Origin: an uncultured Collinsella sp.
GTDB lineage: Bacteria > Actinomycetota > Coriobacteriia > Coriobacteriales > Coriobacteriaceae
Direction: 5' to 3'
Assembly: GCA_902490325.1 (NCBI GenBank)
Contig: CABUDJ010000006.1
Span: 1 to 42,333, forward strand
Length of the DNA: 42,333 nt
Shown here: piece by piece, positions 1 through 8,706 of the stretch
Position numbering within the stretch: position 1 is the stretch's first letter
How the letters are laid out: the number at the start of each line of letters is the position of its first letter
Program-made: the position numbers and the translations under genes
Notes under the pieces: model-generated
What the model was told of the DNA's origin: nothing
The model's database searches: none
Seen by the model: the letters and a program-made list of their open reading frames with translations, nothing else

Positions 1-56
1 ATGCAGCAGGGGCTCTCAATGTTTTTATGTCCTGCTCATATCGTCTCTGCCGGCAC

Positions 57-101
57 TTGGGGACAGTCCTAGTCGTTGGGGATCTACCGACGCATTGGGG
101 G
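57..101. repeat. Three imperfect 19-bp direct repeats
   Basis: The heptamer TTGGGGA starts at 57 and 76, and TTGGGGG at 95, an exact 19-bp spacing. The rest of each unit is only partly conserved. The region 1-196 upstream of the first gene holds no gene I can support. A frame from 1 to 72 encodes only 23 residues and may be a fragment or chance. Confidence 0.35.
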
Positions 102-196
102 TTTGCGCCTTCCATGCATGACAGTCGTCTCTTTTATGTTTCCTTTAGCCGTTGCTGCCTAGGATGGGGGTTAGTCGGTAGGAAGGGAGCGTCTAT

Positions 197-1765
197 ATGG
201 ACGACGCGAGCGAGCGCGCGATTGAAGAGGACATGCTCGATCAGTTCAACTACTTTGATGATGAGGACGAGGAGCTGATCGACCGTCGCGAGCCGGCGCC
301 GCTTGATTCCTTTGATCTGGTCGATGAAGAGGCTGATGAGGTTGAGGGTGAATCAGTGGAGCCCCCACAGCCTTCGCGCCTTGACTCACTGCTTTCGAGA
401 GCCCCCATGCACCACGGCGTTCGTGCCGGCGCGCTCCATATGAAAACTGACTGGCACCAGATCGTGACGGCAGGCGATGAGCTTGCCGTCGATGCGCCGC
501 TCACCGATAAGTCATCCATCATCTGCCGCACCGGCATGCTTATGCTGGCAAGCGGAACGGGTGCCTGGCGCGTGCGCGATACCATGAATCGTGTTGCTGC
601 CGTACTGGGCGTCACGATTCACGTCGACCTGAGTCTTCTGTCGTTTGAGTGCACCTGCATCGAAGATGGTCACTGCTTTAACGAGGTTGTCAGCCTGCCC
701 ACAACGGGAGTCAATACCCATCGCATTTGGATGATGGAGAGCTTCTTAAAGGAAATCGAGACGTATGGGCGCCGGTTTACCGTGCATGAGTATCACGAGA
801 TGCTCAAGACCGTTGAGAGCTCGAAGCCCGATTACGCTCCCTGGCAACAGGGCCTTGCGGCGGCCTGTGCTTGCGGCGCCTTCGTCTTTTTGCTCGGCGG
901 CGGTCCTATTGAGATGGCATGCGCGTTCGTGGGCGCAGGTGTCGGCAACTTTGCCCGCTCCCATATCCTCAGGCAAGGCCTTGGTCAGTTCAGCGCGCTG
1001 ACGACCGGCGTTGCGCTCGCTTGCGTTTCGTATCTGCTGGCATTGCTCGGCCTTGGCCAGGTCATACCGGGGGCAATGTCGCACCAAGAAGGTTATATCG
1101 GCGCCATGCTCTTTGTGATTCCCGGTTTTCCCCTCATTACGGCAGGCCTCGACATCGCTAAGCTCGATATGCGAAGCGGCATTGAGCGGCTTTCGTATGC
1201 TGTGTCGATTATTGTGATGGCGACCCTCGTAGGTTGGATGGTTGCCGAGTGTGTGGGGCTGGCACCGGATGATTTTGCCCCGCTCGGCCTTTCGCCGCTT
1301 GCCCTTACGCTCCTGCGCGTGGTGATGAGCTTCGTTGGCGTATTTGGCTTCTCGGTTATGTTCAACAGCCCGGTAAAGATGGCAGCGGCGGCTGGTCTGA
1401 TCGGTGCCGTGTCTAATACCTTGCGCCTTACGCTCGTCGATGCGCCGACGCTGTTTCCCTTTCTGGGCCTGAGCGTAGGTATGCCTCCCGAGGCGGCAGC
1501 GTTTATCGGCGCGCTGGTATCGGGGCTGCTGGCAAGCTTGGCCGAAGTCAAGCTCACCTACCCACGTATCGCCCTCACGGTGCCATCAATTGTCATTATG
1601 GTGCCGGGCCTGTATCTGTATCGCTCGATGTACTACATGTGCACCTTCGATACGGTCAATATGCTCGGTTGGTTTGTGCGTGCAGTGCTCATCGTGGCGT
1701 TTTTGCCCGTTGGCCTGGGTGTGGCGCGTACGCTCACCGACCCTCGCTGGCGCCACACCAGCTAA
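197..1765 (+). CDS. ThrE-family threonine/serine exporter-like membrane protein
   Basis: The 522-residue product has an acidic N-terminal tail (about residues 1-60), a ThrE/DUF1212 cytosolic region with the typical ASGTGAWRVRDTM stretch near residue 118, and about ten hydrophobic segments from residue 215 to the end. That is the DUF1212 plus DUF3815 arrangement fused in one chain. Members export threonine and serine in Corynebacterium; the substrate here is inferred. A good ribosome site, GGAAGGGAG, lies seven bases before the ATG. A hairpin (1766-1798) follows directly. The long acidic N-terminus is the only unusual part. It stands alone, with clpC downstream behind its own leader. Confidence 0.8.
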   Translation: MDDASERAIEEDMLDQFNYFDDEDEELIDRREPAPLDSFDLVDEEADEVEGESVEPPQPSRLDSLLSRAPMHHGVRAGALHMKTDWHQIVTAGDELAVDAPLTDKSSIICRTGMLMLASGTGAWRVRDTMNRVAAVLGVTIHVDLSLLSFECTCIEDGHCFNEVVSLPTTGVNTHRIWMMESFLKEIETYGRRFTVHEYHEMLKTVESSKPDYAPWQQGLAAACACGAFVFLLGGGPIEMACAFVGAGVGNFARSHILRQGLGQFSALTTGVALACVSYLLALLGLGQVIPGAMSHQEGYIGAMLFVIPGFPLITAGLDIAKLDMRSGIERLSYAVSIIVMATLVGWMVAECVGLAPDDFAPLGLSPLALTLLRVVMSFVGVFGFSVMFNSPVKMAAAAGLIGAVSNTLRLTLVDAPTLFPFLGLSVGMPPEAAAFIGALVSGLLASLAEVKLTYPRIALTVPSIVIMVPGLYLYRSMYYMCTFDTVNMLGWFVRAVLIVAFLPVGLGVARTLTDPRWRHTS

Positions 1766-1798
1766 TTGGTGCAAGGAGGACAGGTCACTTTGCACCAA
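1766..1798. repeat. REP-like hairpin, variant stem of the GACAGG-loop family
   Basis: Arms TTGGTGCAA (1766-1774) and TTGCACCAA (1790-1798) enclose a loop carrying GGACAGGTCAC. The loop matches the loop of the hairpins at 22623, 25503 and 26526, while the stem sequence is different. It lies directly after the exporter gene and may act as its terminator. Confidence 0.55.
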
Positions 1799-1804
1799 AT
1801 GAGT

Positions 1805-1865
1805 TGCGGTGAAATAGAGACTGAATTGCTGCTTAAAGGGTCAAAACAGTTCGTATTCCACCGCA
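1805..1865. repeat. Inverted repeat, family shared with 38188-38254
   Basis: Arms TGCGGTGAAATAGAGACTG (1805-1823) and CAGTTCGTATTCCACCGCA (1847-1865) pair imperfectly around a 23-base loop. The same arms, better preserved and with the same loop length, occur at 38188-38254. Both copies are intergenic. Confidence 0.65.
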
Positions 1866-1932
1866 CCCGGCGATTCCTTTTTTGTAGACGTTGTCGCGCG
1901 GCTACGGGTGGGAAAGGTCCCAACGGTTAACA

Positions 1933-1983
1933 TATACTCCATATGGGTAAAGAGACCAAAGCGCTGCCGCGGGGCGGCGCTTT
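1933..1983 (+). promoter_or_regulatory. clpC -10 and leader hairpin
   Basis: A TATACT box at 1933-1938 has no good -35. About 20 bases further, AAAGCGCTGCC (1958-1968) pairs with GGCGGCGCTTT (1973-1983) over 11 pairs around a GCGG loop, followed by GCGTTTG. The hairpin sits in the predicted leader before the clpC ribosome site. It could be an attenuator or mRNA-stabilising stem. No CIRCE, CtsR-box or HAIR sequence was found. Confidence 0.4.
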
Positions 1984-2020
1984 GCGTTTGAAAAAACTAG
2001 CTCGTCTAAGAGGAACTAGC

Positions 2021-4663
2021 ATGTTAGACCGTTTCACCGATCGCGCGCGCAAGGTCATGTCCATGGCCAAGCAAGAGGCGCTCGATCTGCACTCAAATAA
2101 GGTGGGCACCGAGCACCTGCTGCTTGCGCTCGCTAAGGAGGACGAGGGTATTGCCGCCGAGGCACTGCGCTCGCTCGATATCTCCTACGATGACATCATG
2201 GATACCCTCAAAGAGGTCCAGACCACGGTTCCCGAGCCCAGCGAGGAGACCGAGGCTGCCAAGCTCGCCTTTACGCCGCTCGTCATCAGCGTGATGGAGC
2301 GCTCCTTCCGCGTGGCACGCGAGAACAACCAGACCTACGTTTCGACCGAGCACTTGCTGATCGGCATCGTCGAAGAGGGCAACGGCATGGCCATGGACAT
2401 CCTCATGCGCCTGGGCGTGTCGTCTGCTTCCATTAAAAAGGCCATCGAAAAGCTCACTGCCAAGGATCAGGACAAGAAGCGTCCGCTCGCTGGCGCTGGC
2501 GCTGGTCGTCCCGGTGCGGGCCTGCCGTTCTTTAGCGGCTCGGATGCCTCTCAGCAAAAGGGGAGCGGCACCGACACGCTCAAGCAGTTCGCCACCAACC
2601 TCACGCAAAAGGCGCGCGACGGCGAGCTCGATCCCGTGATTGGCCGCGAAAAGGAAGTCCAGCGCATGATGGAGATCCTTTCGCGCCGCACCAAGAACAA
2701 TCCGCTTATCCTGGGCGATCCCGGCGTGGGCAAGACGGCTATCGTCGAGGGCCTGGCGCAGCAGATTGCTGCTGGCAATGTGCCCGAGAATCTTATGAAC
2801 CAGAATATCTGGACGCTCGATCTGCCGGGTCTTGTCGCGGGTGCCAAGTATCGCGGTGAGTTTGAGGAGCGCCTCAAGAACGTGATCCAGGAGGCGACCG
2901 AAGCCGACGACGTCATCTTGTTTATCGACGAGATGCACACCATCATCGGTGCCGGTTCTGCCGAGGGTTCTATTGATGCGAGCTCTATGCTCAAGCCCGT
3001 GCTCGCGCGCGGTGCTTTCCAGATCATCGGTGCCACCACGGCCGAGGAGTTCCGCAAGTACCTCACCAAGGACCCGGCCTTCGAGCGTCGCTTCCAGACC
3101 ATTGATGTCGAGGAGCCGAGCGTCGAGGACACGGTTAAGATCCTGACCGCGCTCAAGCCGCGCTACGAGGAGCACCACCATGTGCGCTATACGCAGGGTG
3201 CTATCGAGGCCGCCGCGAACCTTTCCAACCGCTACATCCAGGATCGCTTCTTGCCCGATAAGGCCATCGACCTCATCGACGAGGCCGGTGCCCGCGCTCG
3301 CATCGCCGCGAATCGCGCGCCCGAGCCGGTGCGCGAGGCTGAGCATCGCATAGAGGAGCTCAAGGCCGCCGCGCAGGAGGCCACCGAGAGCGATGACATG
3401 AACAAGGCCGCCGAGATCACCGAGCAGCAGAAGGCCGCCGAGATTGAACTCGCCGAAGCCAAGGCCGCCTGGACCGCCGAGCTCGACGCCAGCCCGCTCA
3501 CCATCGACGTGAGTCAGATTGCCGACATCGTGTCCGTGACCTCGGGCGTGCCGGTTTCCTCGCTCACCGAGAGCGAGAGCCGTCGCCTGCTGCAGACCGA
3601 AAGCGTGCTCAAGACCCGCATTATCGGCCAGGACGAGGCCGTCGAGGCCGTCGCCAAGGCCGTGCGCCGCAGCCGTTCGCCGCTCAAGGACCCGCGTCGC
3701 CCCGGCGGCAGCTTTATCTTCCTGGGTCCCACCGGCACAGGCAAGACCGAGCTCGCCAAGACGCTCGCCGAGTACCTCTTTGGCAGCAAGGACGCGCTCA
3801 TCAGCTTCGACATGTCGGAGTTCGGCAGCGAGTTCGAGGTCTCCAAGCTCATCGGTAGCCCTCCGGGTTACGTGGGTCACGACGAGGGCGGTCAGCTTAC
3901 CAAGGCCGTTCGTCGTCACCCGTATTCGGTCGTGCTGTTCGACGAGATCGAGAAGGCGCACCCCGACATCTTCAACATCCTGCTGCAGGTGCTGGAGGAG
4001 GGCCGCCTGACCGATAGCCAGGGCAAGACGGTCGACTTCCGCAACACCGTGATCATCATGACGTCTAACGTGGGCGCCCGCGAGATCGCGCAGGATGCGA
4101 GCGTGGGCTTTGGCACCACCGGTGAGCAGGGTCTCACGTCGAGCGAGATCAAGGGTCGTGCGATGGGCGAGCTCAAGCGCCTGTTCCGCCCCGAGCTGCT
4201 CAACCGTATCGACGATATTGTGGTGTTCCAGAAGCTCTCGGGCGAGAACCTGACTAAGATTGCGCACCTGCTGGTGGACGATCTGCGCCAGCGCCTGATC
4301 GCAAACGGCATGAACATCAAGCTTACCGATGCGGCCTACGACAAGATTGTGGCGGAGGGTACCGACCTCACCAACGGCGCGCGTCCTCTGCGTCGTGCCA
4401 TCCAAAAGCTCATCGAGGATCCGCTGTCCGAGGAGCTGCTGGCCGGCGAGTGGGGCGAGGGCGATACCGTCCTGTGCGACGTGGCCGACGGCAAGTTTGT
4501 CTTTAGCCACGGCACGGGTGAGATCCCGGCGCCGCGTCCGGCGGGTGCGCTCGGGGGCGATGCCGCTCCGGCGGCGCCGCACACCGGAAACGCCGCGCCT
4601 GTGAGCAGTGGCGTGAGCTCGGGCCCCGGCGGCATGATGCAAGCCGGTTCCGGCGCGCTGTAG
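2021..4663 (+). CDS. clpC: ATP-dependent Clp protease ATP-binding subunit ClpC
   Basis: This is an AAA+ unfoldase that feeds substrates to ClpP, 880 residues. It has two Clp-N repeats (residues 1-145), Walker A GDPGVGKT near 232 and Walker B FIDE near 300 in the first ATPase domain. A coiled middle domain rich in Glu/Ala lies near 435-500. The second ATPase domain has GPTGTGKT near 570 and LFDEIEKAHPD near 637. The last 50 residues are rich in Ala, Pro and Gly. The ATG at 2021 was chosen over an in-frame ATG at 1943 because AAGAGGA lies six bases upstream and the protein then starts MLDRFTDRAR, as ClpC usually does. McsA and McsB, often upstream in Firmicutes, are absent. A strong terminator follows. 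Confidence 0.95.
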   Translation: MLDRFTDRARKVMSMAKQEALDLHSNKVGTEHLLLALAKEDEGIAAEALRSLDISYDDIMDTLKEVQTTVPEPSEETEAAKLAFTPLVISVMERSFRVARENNQTYVSTEHLLIGIVEEGNGMAMDILMRLGVSSASIKKAIEKLTAKDQDKKRPLAGAGAGRPGAGLPFFSGSDASQQKGSGTDTLKQFATNLTQKARDGELDPVIGREKEVQRMMEILSRRTKNNPLILGDPGVGKTAIVEGLAQQIAAGNVPENLMNQNIWTLDLPGLVAGAKYRGEFEERLKNVIQEATEADDVILFIDEMHTIIGAGSAEGSIDASSMLKPVLARGAFQIIGATTAEEFRKYLTKDPAFERRFQTIDVEEPSVEDTVKILTALKPRYEEHHHVRYTQGAIEAAANLSNRYIQDRFLPDKAIDLIDEAGARARIAANRAPEPVREAEHRIEELKAAAQEATESDDMNKAAEITEQQKAAEIELAEAKAAWTAELDASPLTIDVSQIADIVSVTSGVPVSSLTESESRRLLQTESVLKTRIIGQDEAVEAVAKAVRRSRSPLKDPRRPGGSFIFLGPTGTGKTELAKTLAEYLFGSKDALISFDMSEFGSEFEVSKLIGSPPGYVGHDEGGQLTKAVRRHPYSVVLFDEIEKAHPDIFNILLQVLEEGRLTDSQGKTVDFRNTVIIMTSNVGAREIAQDASVGFGTTGEQGLTSSEIKGRAMGELKRLFRPELLNRIDDIVVFQKLSGENLTKIAHLLVDDLRQRLIANGMNIKLTDAAYDKIVAEGTDLTNGARPLRRAIQKLIEDPLSEELLAGEWGEGDTVLCDVADGKFVFSHGTGEIPAPRPAGALGGDAAPAAPHTGNAAPVSSGVSSGPGGMMQAGSGAL

Positions 4664-4686
4664 GGATTAAACATACCTTGTATAAC

Positions 4687-4722
4687 GGGGGCGTTTCCGA
4701 TAAGGAAGCGCCCTCATTTCTA
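4687..4722 (+). terminator. Intrinsic terminator after clpC
   Basis: GGGCGTTTCC (4689-4698) pairs with GGAAGCGCCC (4704-4713) around a GATAA loop, extended by weaker outer pairs and followed by TCATTTCT. Confidence 0.8.
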
Positions 4723-4745
4723 TTGAAATGCGCTTCAATCTGCCG

Positions 4746-4776
4746 TGCTATACTAAAATCGAGATATAGTATAGCA
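4746..4776 (+). promoter_or_regulatory. Palindromic operator of the RelB/PIN operon
   Basis: TGCTATACTA (4746-4755) and TAGTATAGCA (4767-4776) are a perfect 10-bp inverted repeat with an 11-base centre. It covers a TATACT box (4749-4754) and ends just before the AAAGGAG ribosome site. Its position fits autorepression by the antitoxin. Confidence 0.7.
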
Positions 4777-4787
4777 AAGGAGCTGAT

Positions 4788-5147
4788 ATGCCTACGTCAA
4801 TACTCGACACGCGGCCAGTTCAGATGAACGTGCGTATAGATCGCCAGCTCAAAGAGGCGGGAGACGCCGTCCTGACTCATATTGGCATGACGCCGTCACA
4901 AGCCGTTCGGATACTTTGGGAGTATCTGGTCGTTAACGGACGCATGCCCTCGAAGGGAGACGCGGCGGCTCCGGTTTCTGACGGAGTGGAGCATCGGCGC
5001 ATGGAGTCAAGGGCCGCGCAAGGCAGCCATATCGTTCGCGATTCGTGCCTCAAATACGGCATCCCCATCCCTGAGTTCTCGGGAGACTATGACGACCTCT
5101 ATGAGGAGGCCATGGCGGAGCGCTATCCCGAGTGGGTGGAACTATGA
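4788..5147 (+). CDS. RelB/DinJ-family antitoxin
   Basis: The 119-residue protein opens with a ribbon-helix-helix segment of the RelB/DinJ type: a short beta strand with VQMNVRID (residues 11-18), then QLKEAGDAVLTHIGMTPSQA. In this family the N-terminus binds DNA as a dimer and the C-terminal tail wraps the toxin. Its acidic tail (SGDYDDLYEEAM) fits that role. AAAGGAG lies six bases before the ATG, directly behind the palindrome at 4746-4776. The stop overlaps the start of the PIN gene as ATGA, so the two are probably translationally coupled. RelB proteins usually pair with RelE, so the PIN partner is a mixed pairing. Confidence 0.8.
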   Translation: MPTSILDTRPVQMNVRIDRQLKEAGDAVLTHIGMTPSQAVRILWEYLVVNGRMPSKGDAAAPVSDGVEHRRMESRAAQGSHIVRDSCLKYGIPIPEFSGDYDDLYEEAMAERYPEWVEL

Positions 5148-5665
5148 GCACAGAAGGCGTCCTCAAGCTGTTAATCGATACCAACGTATGGATGGATTAT
5201 TTTTCTGGCAGGTCCGACCGTACGGCAAATGTCGTCCATCTGATCGAGATTGCCGACGCCTCGGAGCGGATTGCCCTGTTTGCCTCGTCGCTTTCGGTCA
5301 AAGACGTTTCATATCTTGTCTCGGCGGCAATCAAGCAGGAGTGCCGAAGAAAGACTGGCTCACTGAGCGATAACGCCATTGCGGCGGCAGACGAAACGGC
5401 CTGGGCATGCGTTCGACAGATGCGCGAGCTAGCCCTCATCGCCCCGGTCGGTGCAGACGAGGTCTTCGACTCCTTTGTGTTCAAGCACCACCACAATGAC
5501 TTTGAGGACGACCTGATGCTGGGCGTCGCCAATCGCATTGATGCCGATTACGTCGTGACGGAGGACAAGAATCTTATTAAACATACCAATGGTGTATGCA
5601 TTAATGTTCAACAGGCGTTGAGGTTGGTTGGGGGGTCCAACGTTCCCTCTGCGCAGCCCGTCTAG
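5144..5665 (+). CDS. PIN-domain toxin (putative ribonuclease)
   Basis: The 173-residue protein has the PIN fold signature: LLIDTNVWMDYF with the first metal-binding aspartate at residue 12, the FEDDLMLGVA segment (D122, D123), and YVVTEDKNL with D141 near the end. PIN toxins are magnesium-dependent RNases that cut tRNA or mRNA and are held by a cognate antitoxin. The start overlaps the antitoxin stop by four bases (ATGA); an in-frame ATG at 5132 inside the antitoxin gene is less likely. No terminator was seen before pepD. The target RNA cannot be read from the sequence. Confidence 0.82.
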   Translation: MSTEGVLKLLIDTNVWMDYFSGRSDRTANVVHLIEIADASERIALFASSLSVKDVSYLVSAAIKQECRRKTGSLSDNAIAAADETAWACVRQMRELALIAPVGADEVFDSFVFKHHHNDFEDDLMLGVANRIDADYVVTEDKNLIKHTNGVCINVQQALRLVGGSNVPSAQPV

Positions 5666-5813
5666 CTTGCTTTACCTTGATAAAGTGGCGTTTCCTCACC
5701 GTTAGCCGATGATGCGAGGGCGCTCGGCGTTTTCGACTGGTTTATGCACGCAAAGTCTGGGAATATACAAGTCGCATGTCTTACTGTCTAACCAGTTGCG
5801 CCAAGGAGGCACC

Positions 5814-7271
5814 ATGGACTACAAGATTACCGGCTACGAGCCCGCCCAGCTGTTCCATTTCTTTGAGGAGGTCAGCGCAATCCCCCGTGGGTCTGGCAAC
5901 GAGAAGGGCATCAGCGATTTCCTGGTCGCGTTTGCCAAGGAGCGCGGTCTCGATGTGTATCAGGACGAGGTCTACAACGTCATCATTCGCAAGCCCGCAT
6001 CTGCCGGCGCCGAGAATGCCCCGACCGTCATGCTGCAGGGCCACATCGATATGGTGTGCGACAAGTTGGGCTCCGTTGAGCACGACTTTACGACCGACGG
6101 TATCGACTTGGTCGTCAAGGACGGTGTCCTCACCGCTAACGGCACCACTCTGGGCGCCGACAACGGTATCGCCGTCGCTCTGATGCTCACTGTTCTCGAT
6201 GACGATTCGATCGTTCACCCCGCCCTCGAGTGCGTATTCACCACCGACGAGGAGACTGGCCTGGTCGGCGCCGAGACGCTCGACAAGTCCCAGATTAGCG
6301 CCCGCACCATGATTAACCTTGACTCCGAGGAAGAGGGCGTTGCCACCGTCAGCTGCGCCGGAGGTGTCGTCGTTACCTACACCTGCCCGATCGCGCGCGA
6401 GCACAAGACCGGTAGCACCCTCACGCTCGACATCTCCGGCCTGCTGGGCGGTCACTCCGGCAGCGATATCCACCTGGAGCGCGGCAACGGCAACCTCATC
6501 ATGGCCCGCATCATCGACCGCCTGATGGTTGCCGGCGAGCCCGCCATCGTCAGCTTCAACGGCGGCACCAAGGACAACGCCATCAACCGTGAGTGCAAGG
6601 CTGTTCTGGTCTACGCCGACCACGCTGCCGCCGAGGCCGCGGCCCAGATCGCAAAGGGCATCATCGCCGACGTCACTGCCGAGCTCGAGGTCTTCGACCC
6701 CGGCTTTACCTGCACCGTCGAGATTGCCGACGACGCCGAGGTCGAGGCCATGGACCAGAAGTCCGCGCTTGCCCTCATCCGCGCCCTGCGTCTTGCCCCT
6801 AACGGCGTGATTCGCCGCAACGTCGCCACCGACGGCTCCGTCGAGGTTTCCTCCAACATCGGTGTGGTTGCCACCTCTGACGACGAGGTCAAGATCATGC
6901 TGTCCCCGCGCTCCTCGATCACCTCGCTGCAGAACGAGTTTAAGGACCGCCTGCAGACGCTGGCCGATGTCCTGGGTTTCGACGCCAAGTTCGAGTTCGA
7001 GTATCCCGGCTGGAGCTATGCCGAGCATTCGCCGGTCCGCGACGTCTTTGTCGAGAGCTATCGCGAGCTCTTTGGCTCCGAGCTGCGCATCGAGTCCATT
7101 CACGCCGGCCTTGAGTGCGGCCTGTTTGCCGAGGCCCTGCACGGCCTGGACGCCATCGCCGTGGGTCCGACGCTCTCCGATGTCCACACCCCGGACGAGA
7201 GCATGGAGCTCGCTTCTGCCGAGCGCTTCTACGAGCTGCTCATTGACGTCCTCAAGCGCCTCGCTGCGTAA
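5814..7271 (+). CDS. pepD: Aminoacyl-histidine dipeptidase (PepD-type, M20 family)
   Basis: The 485-residue product is a cytosolic zinc dipeptidase that splits Xaa-His and related dipeptides. Metal-ligand motifs of family M20 are all visible: LQGHIDMVCDK near residue 74, LGADNG near 115, TDEETGLVG near 143, LDSEEEG near 168, and the C-terminal HAGLECGLF. The lid and dimer domain lies between about 205 and 400 and includes GGHSGSDIH. The chosen ATG has AAGGAGG seven bases upstream; an in-frame ATG at 5709 lacks a ribosome site. It stands alone between the PIN gene and a strong terminator. Peptide scavenging suits an amino-acid-fermenting gut organism. Confidence 0.93.
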   Translation: MDYKITGYEPAQLFHFFEEVSAIPRGSGNEKGISDFLVAFAKERGLDVYQDEVYNVIIRKPASAGAENAPTVMLQGHIDMVCDKLGSVEHDFTTDGIDLVVKDGVLTANGTTLGADNGIAVALMLTVLDDDSIVHPALECVFTTDEETGLVGAETLDKSQISARTMINLDSEEEGVATVSCAGGVVVTYTCPIAREHKTGSTLTLDISGLLGGHSGSDIHLERGNGNLIMARIIDRLMVAGEPAIVSFNGGTKDNAINRECKAVLVYADHAAAEAAAQIAKGIIADVTAELEVFDPGFTCTVEIADDAEVEAMDQKSALALIRALRLAPNGVIRRNVATDGSVEVSSNIGVVATSDDEVKIMLSPRSSITSLQNEFKDRLQTLADVLGFDAKFEFEYPGWSYAEHSPVRDVFVESYRELFGSELRIESIHAGLECGLFAEALHGLDAIAVGPTLSDVHTPDESMELASAERFYELLIDVLKRLAA

Positions 7272-7328
7272 AGGTTGCGCTAGCAGCAGTCCGAGCCACG
7301 TGCTAGCGGATTGCAAATGAAATTATGA

Positions 7329-7374
7329 GGGGGGCATCCGAGCTTTTAGCAACGGGTGCCCCCTCTCTTTTGTT
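7329..7374 (+). terminator. Intrinsic terminator after pepD
   Basis: GGGGGCATCCG (7330-7340) pairs with CGGGTGCCCCC (7353-7363), 11 pairs with one G-T, followed by TCTCTTTTGTTT. The minus-strand hipA gene ends just beyond it. Confidence 0.85.
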
Positions 7375-7398
7375 TGATAATTGCGAAATTACGGCCAC

Positions 7399-8703
7399 CT
7401 AGTCCATTTCTGCCCTGATGAGCTCGAGGGTGCGCTGGCAGTTTTCGCGGACGGGGCCGAGCATATGCTCGCGCAGGTCCGTCATGCCGGGCAGGTCGGC
7501 GTATTCGTCCATGACCTCTTCCATGCAAATGGGCACCTCGTAGGCGAGGTCCATCATGGTCGCAAAGCAAAACTTCTCGGATAGCCCGGCATCGGTGAGC
7601 GTCGCCTCCAGCGCGGGGTCGCCCATACCGTGGTATCGGCGGATAGCGCCTGGACCGATGCACCCCACACGATTTTCGCCGCCAACGCTCATGGCAAGGC
7701 GCGCCCGGCGGCGCATGCGCTCGTATGCCAGCCCCGATGCGACATCGTACATTCGAGCCATCATGGCTGCGCCGTCGTTTCCAAGGAGCAGGGAATAGTT
7801 TTTTGCATGCGCATCCGGTGCGCCGATAATGGCGTTGAAGAACAGCATCTGCGTAAACAGATACAGGTTAAGTTGATGGTGGCTCGTATTTACGAGGAGC
7901 TCTTGAATGTCACGGGTGGTCGGGCCGCCGTCTGCCGTGTACTTTTGGGTGGGCATCACCCCAAGTGCCTGACAGAGGTCTTCTTGATGTAGGCGCCTGA
8001 TCGTTCCGTCTTCGACTTTCACGCGGTCATAGCGCTCAACAATGAGGGCAGGTTCGTCCTCAAACATACGATATTCGACGTTTGCCGTTGCGATACCGGC
8101 GCGCTGGGCGCTTTTCATGCAGACAAACTCATTGAGAGCCTCGAGTTTAAATCCGATAACGCCATTTTTGAAAATATGCGTCGTGGGCGAGGAGCCCATG
8201 CATTCGCACCAGCGGCCGTTTATGAACGCGAGCGCGAACTTGCCCTGGTTGCCTCCAGATGACCAACTTTCATCTAGACCCATCCACGATGCATCGCGGT
8301 CATCTCTGATCGACTTGAGACGGAGAGCAATTTCGTGGTCGTCTATAGGGCGGTAGTCGCCAGCGCGATGCAGGACGGCGTCGGCATCTTCTTCGGCACA
8401 AAACTGCACTCCGCCCGGACAGTCGAGTCCGATATGGCTGAGCATCGCAACGGGATTGTTGGGCCTAACGTTGAATTCGGCGGCAATCGCTTTTCGTTGG
8501 TCCTCGCTGTCGGGTAGAAGGCCAAACAAGTACGGATTCATGACCTGTTGGCCGTATGTGCGATTTGATACGGGTATGTTGGTCGATAGGGCTGGCCCGT
8601 CATAGTCATGATCGTAGGTAAAGCTGATAAGACCGTTCTCATCTTGCGTGAGCGTTCCCGCAGGTACGCCGCAAATAATGGTCCGAAGTGATGTTCTGGC
8701 CAT
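7399..8703 (-). CDS. hipA: HipA-type serine/threonine kinase toxin
   Basis: The 434-residue protein matches HipA. It has an N-terminal subdomain with the GLLPDSEDQR element near 61, a flexible glycine loop WSSGGNQGKFAL (147-158), and an ATP lysine in THIFK near 179. LHQEDLCQALG lies near 238. The catalytic loop GAPDAHAKNYSLL has D297 and N302, and the metal-binding YDVAS has D320. E. coli HipA phosphorylates GltX and stops translation; the target here is not known. It lies three bases after the hipB-like gene in the usual antitoxin-toxin order. It looks intact, with no missing catalytic residue. The operon points towards pepD, and the pepD terminator separates them. Confidence 0.88.
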   Translation of the reverse strand: MARTSLRTIICGVPAGTLTQDENGLISFTYDHDYDGPALSTNIPVSNRTYGQQVMNPYLFGLLPDSEDQRKAIAAEFNVRPNNPVAMLSHIGLDCPGGVQFCAEEDADAVLHRAGDYRPIDDHEIALRLKSIRDDRDASWMGLDESWSSGGNQGKFALAFINGRWCECMGSSPTTHIFKNGVIGFKLEALNEFVCMKSAQRAGIATANVEYRMFEDEPALIVERYDRVKVEDGTIRRLHQEDLCQALGVMPTQKYTADGGPTTRDIQELLVNTSHHQLNLYLFTQMLFFNAIIGAPDAHAKNYSLLLGNDGAAMMARMYDVASGLAYERMRRRARLAMSVGGENRVGCIGPGAIRRYHGMGDPALEATLTDAGLSEKFCFATMMDLAYEVPICMEEVMDEYADLPGMTDLREHMLGPVRENCQRTLELIRAEMD

Positions 8704-8706
8704 TGG

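Noticed and set aside
1866..2020. CIRCE, CtsR or HAIR operator before clpC
   Set aside because: None of the consensus sequences was found on either strand.
2093..4642. Long open frame opposite clpC
   Set aside because: It is a frame shadow of the high-GC clpC gene: no ribosome site, unnatural composition, no family resemblance.
5781..7316. Long open frame opposite pepD
   Set aside because: Same reason: antisense shadow of a codon-biased gene.
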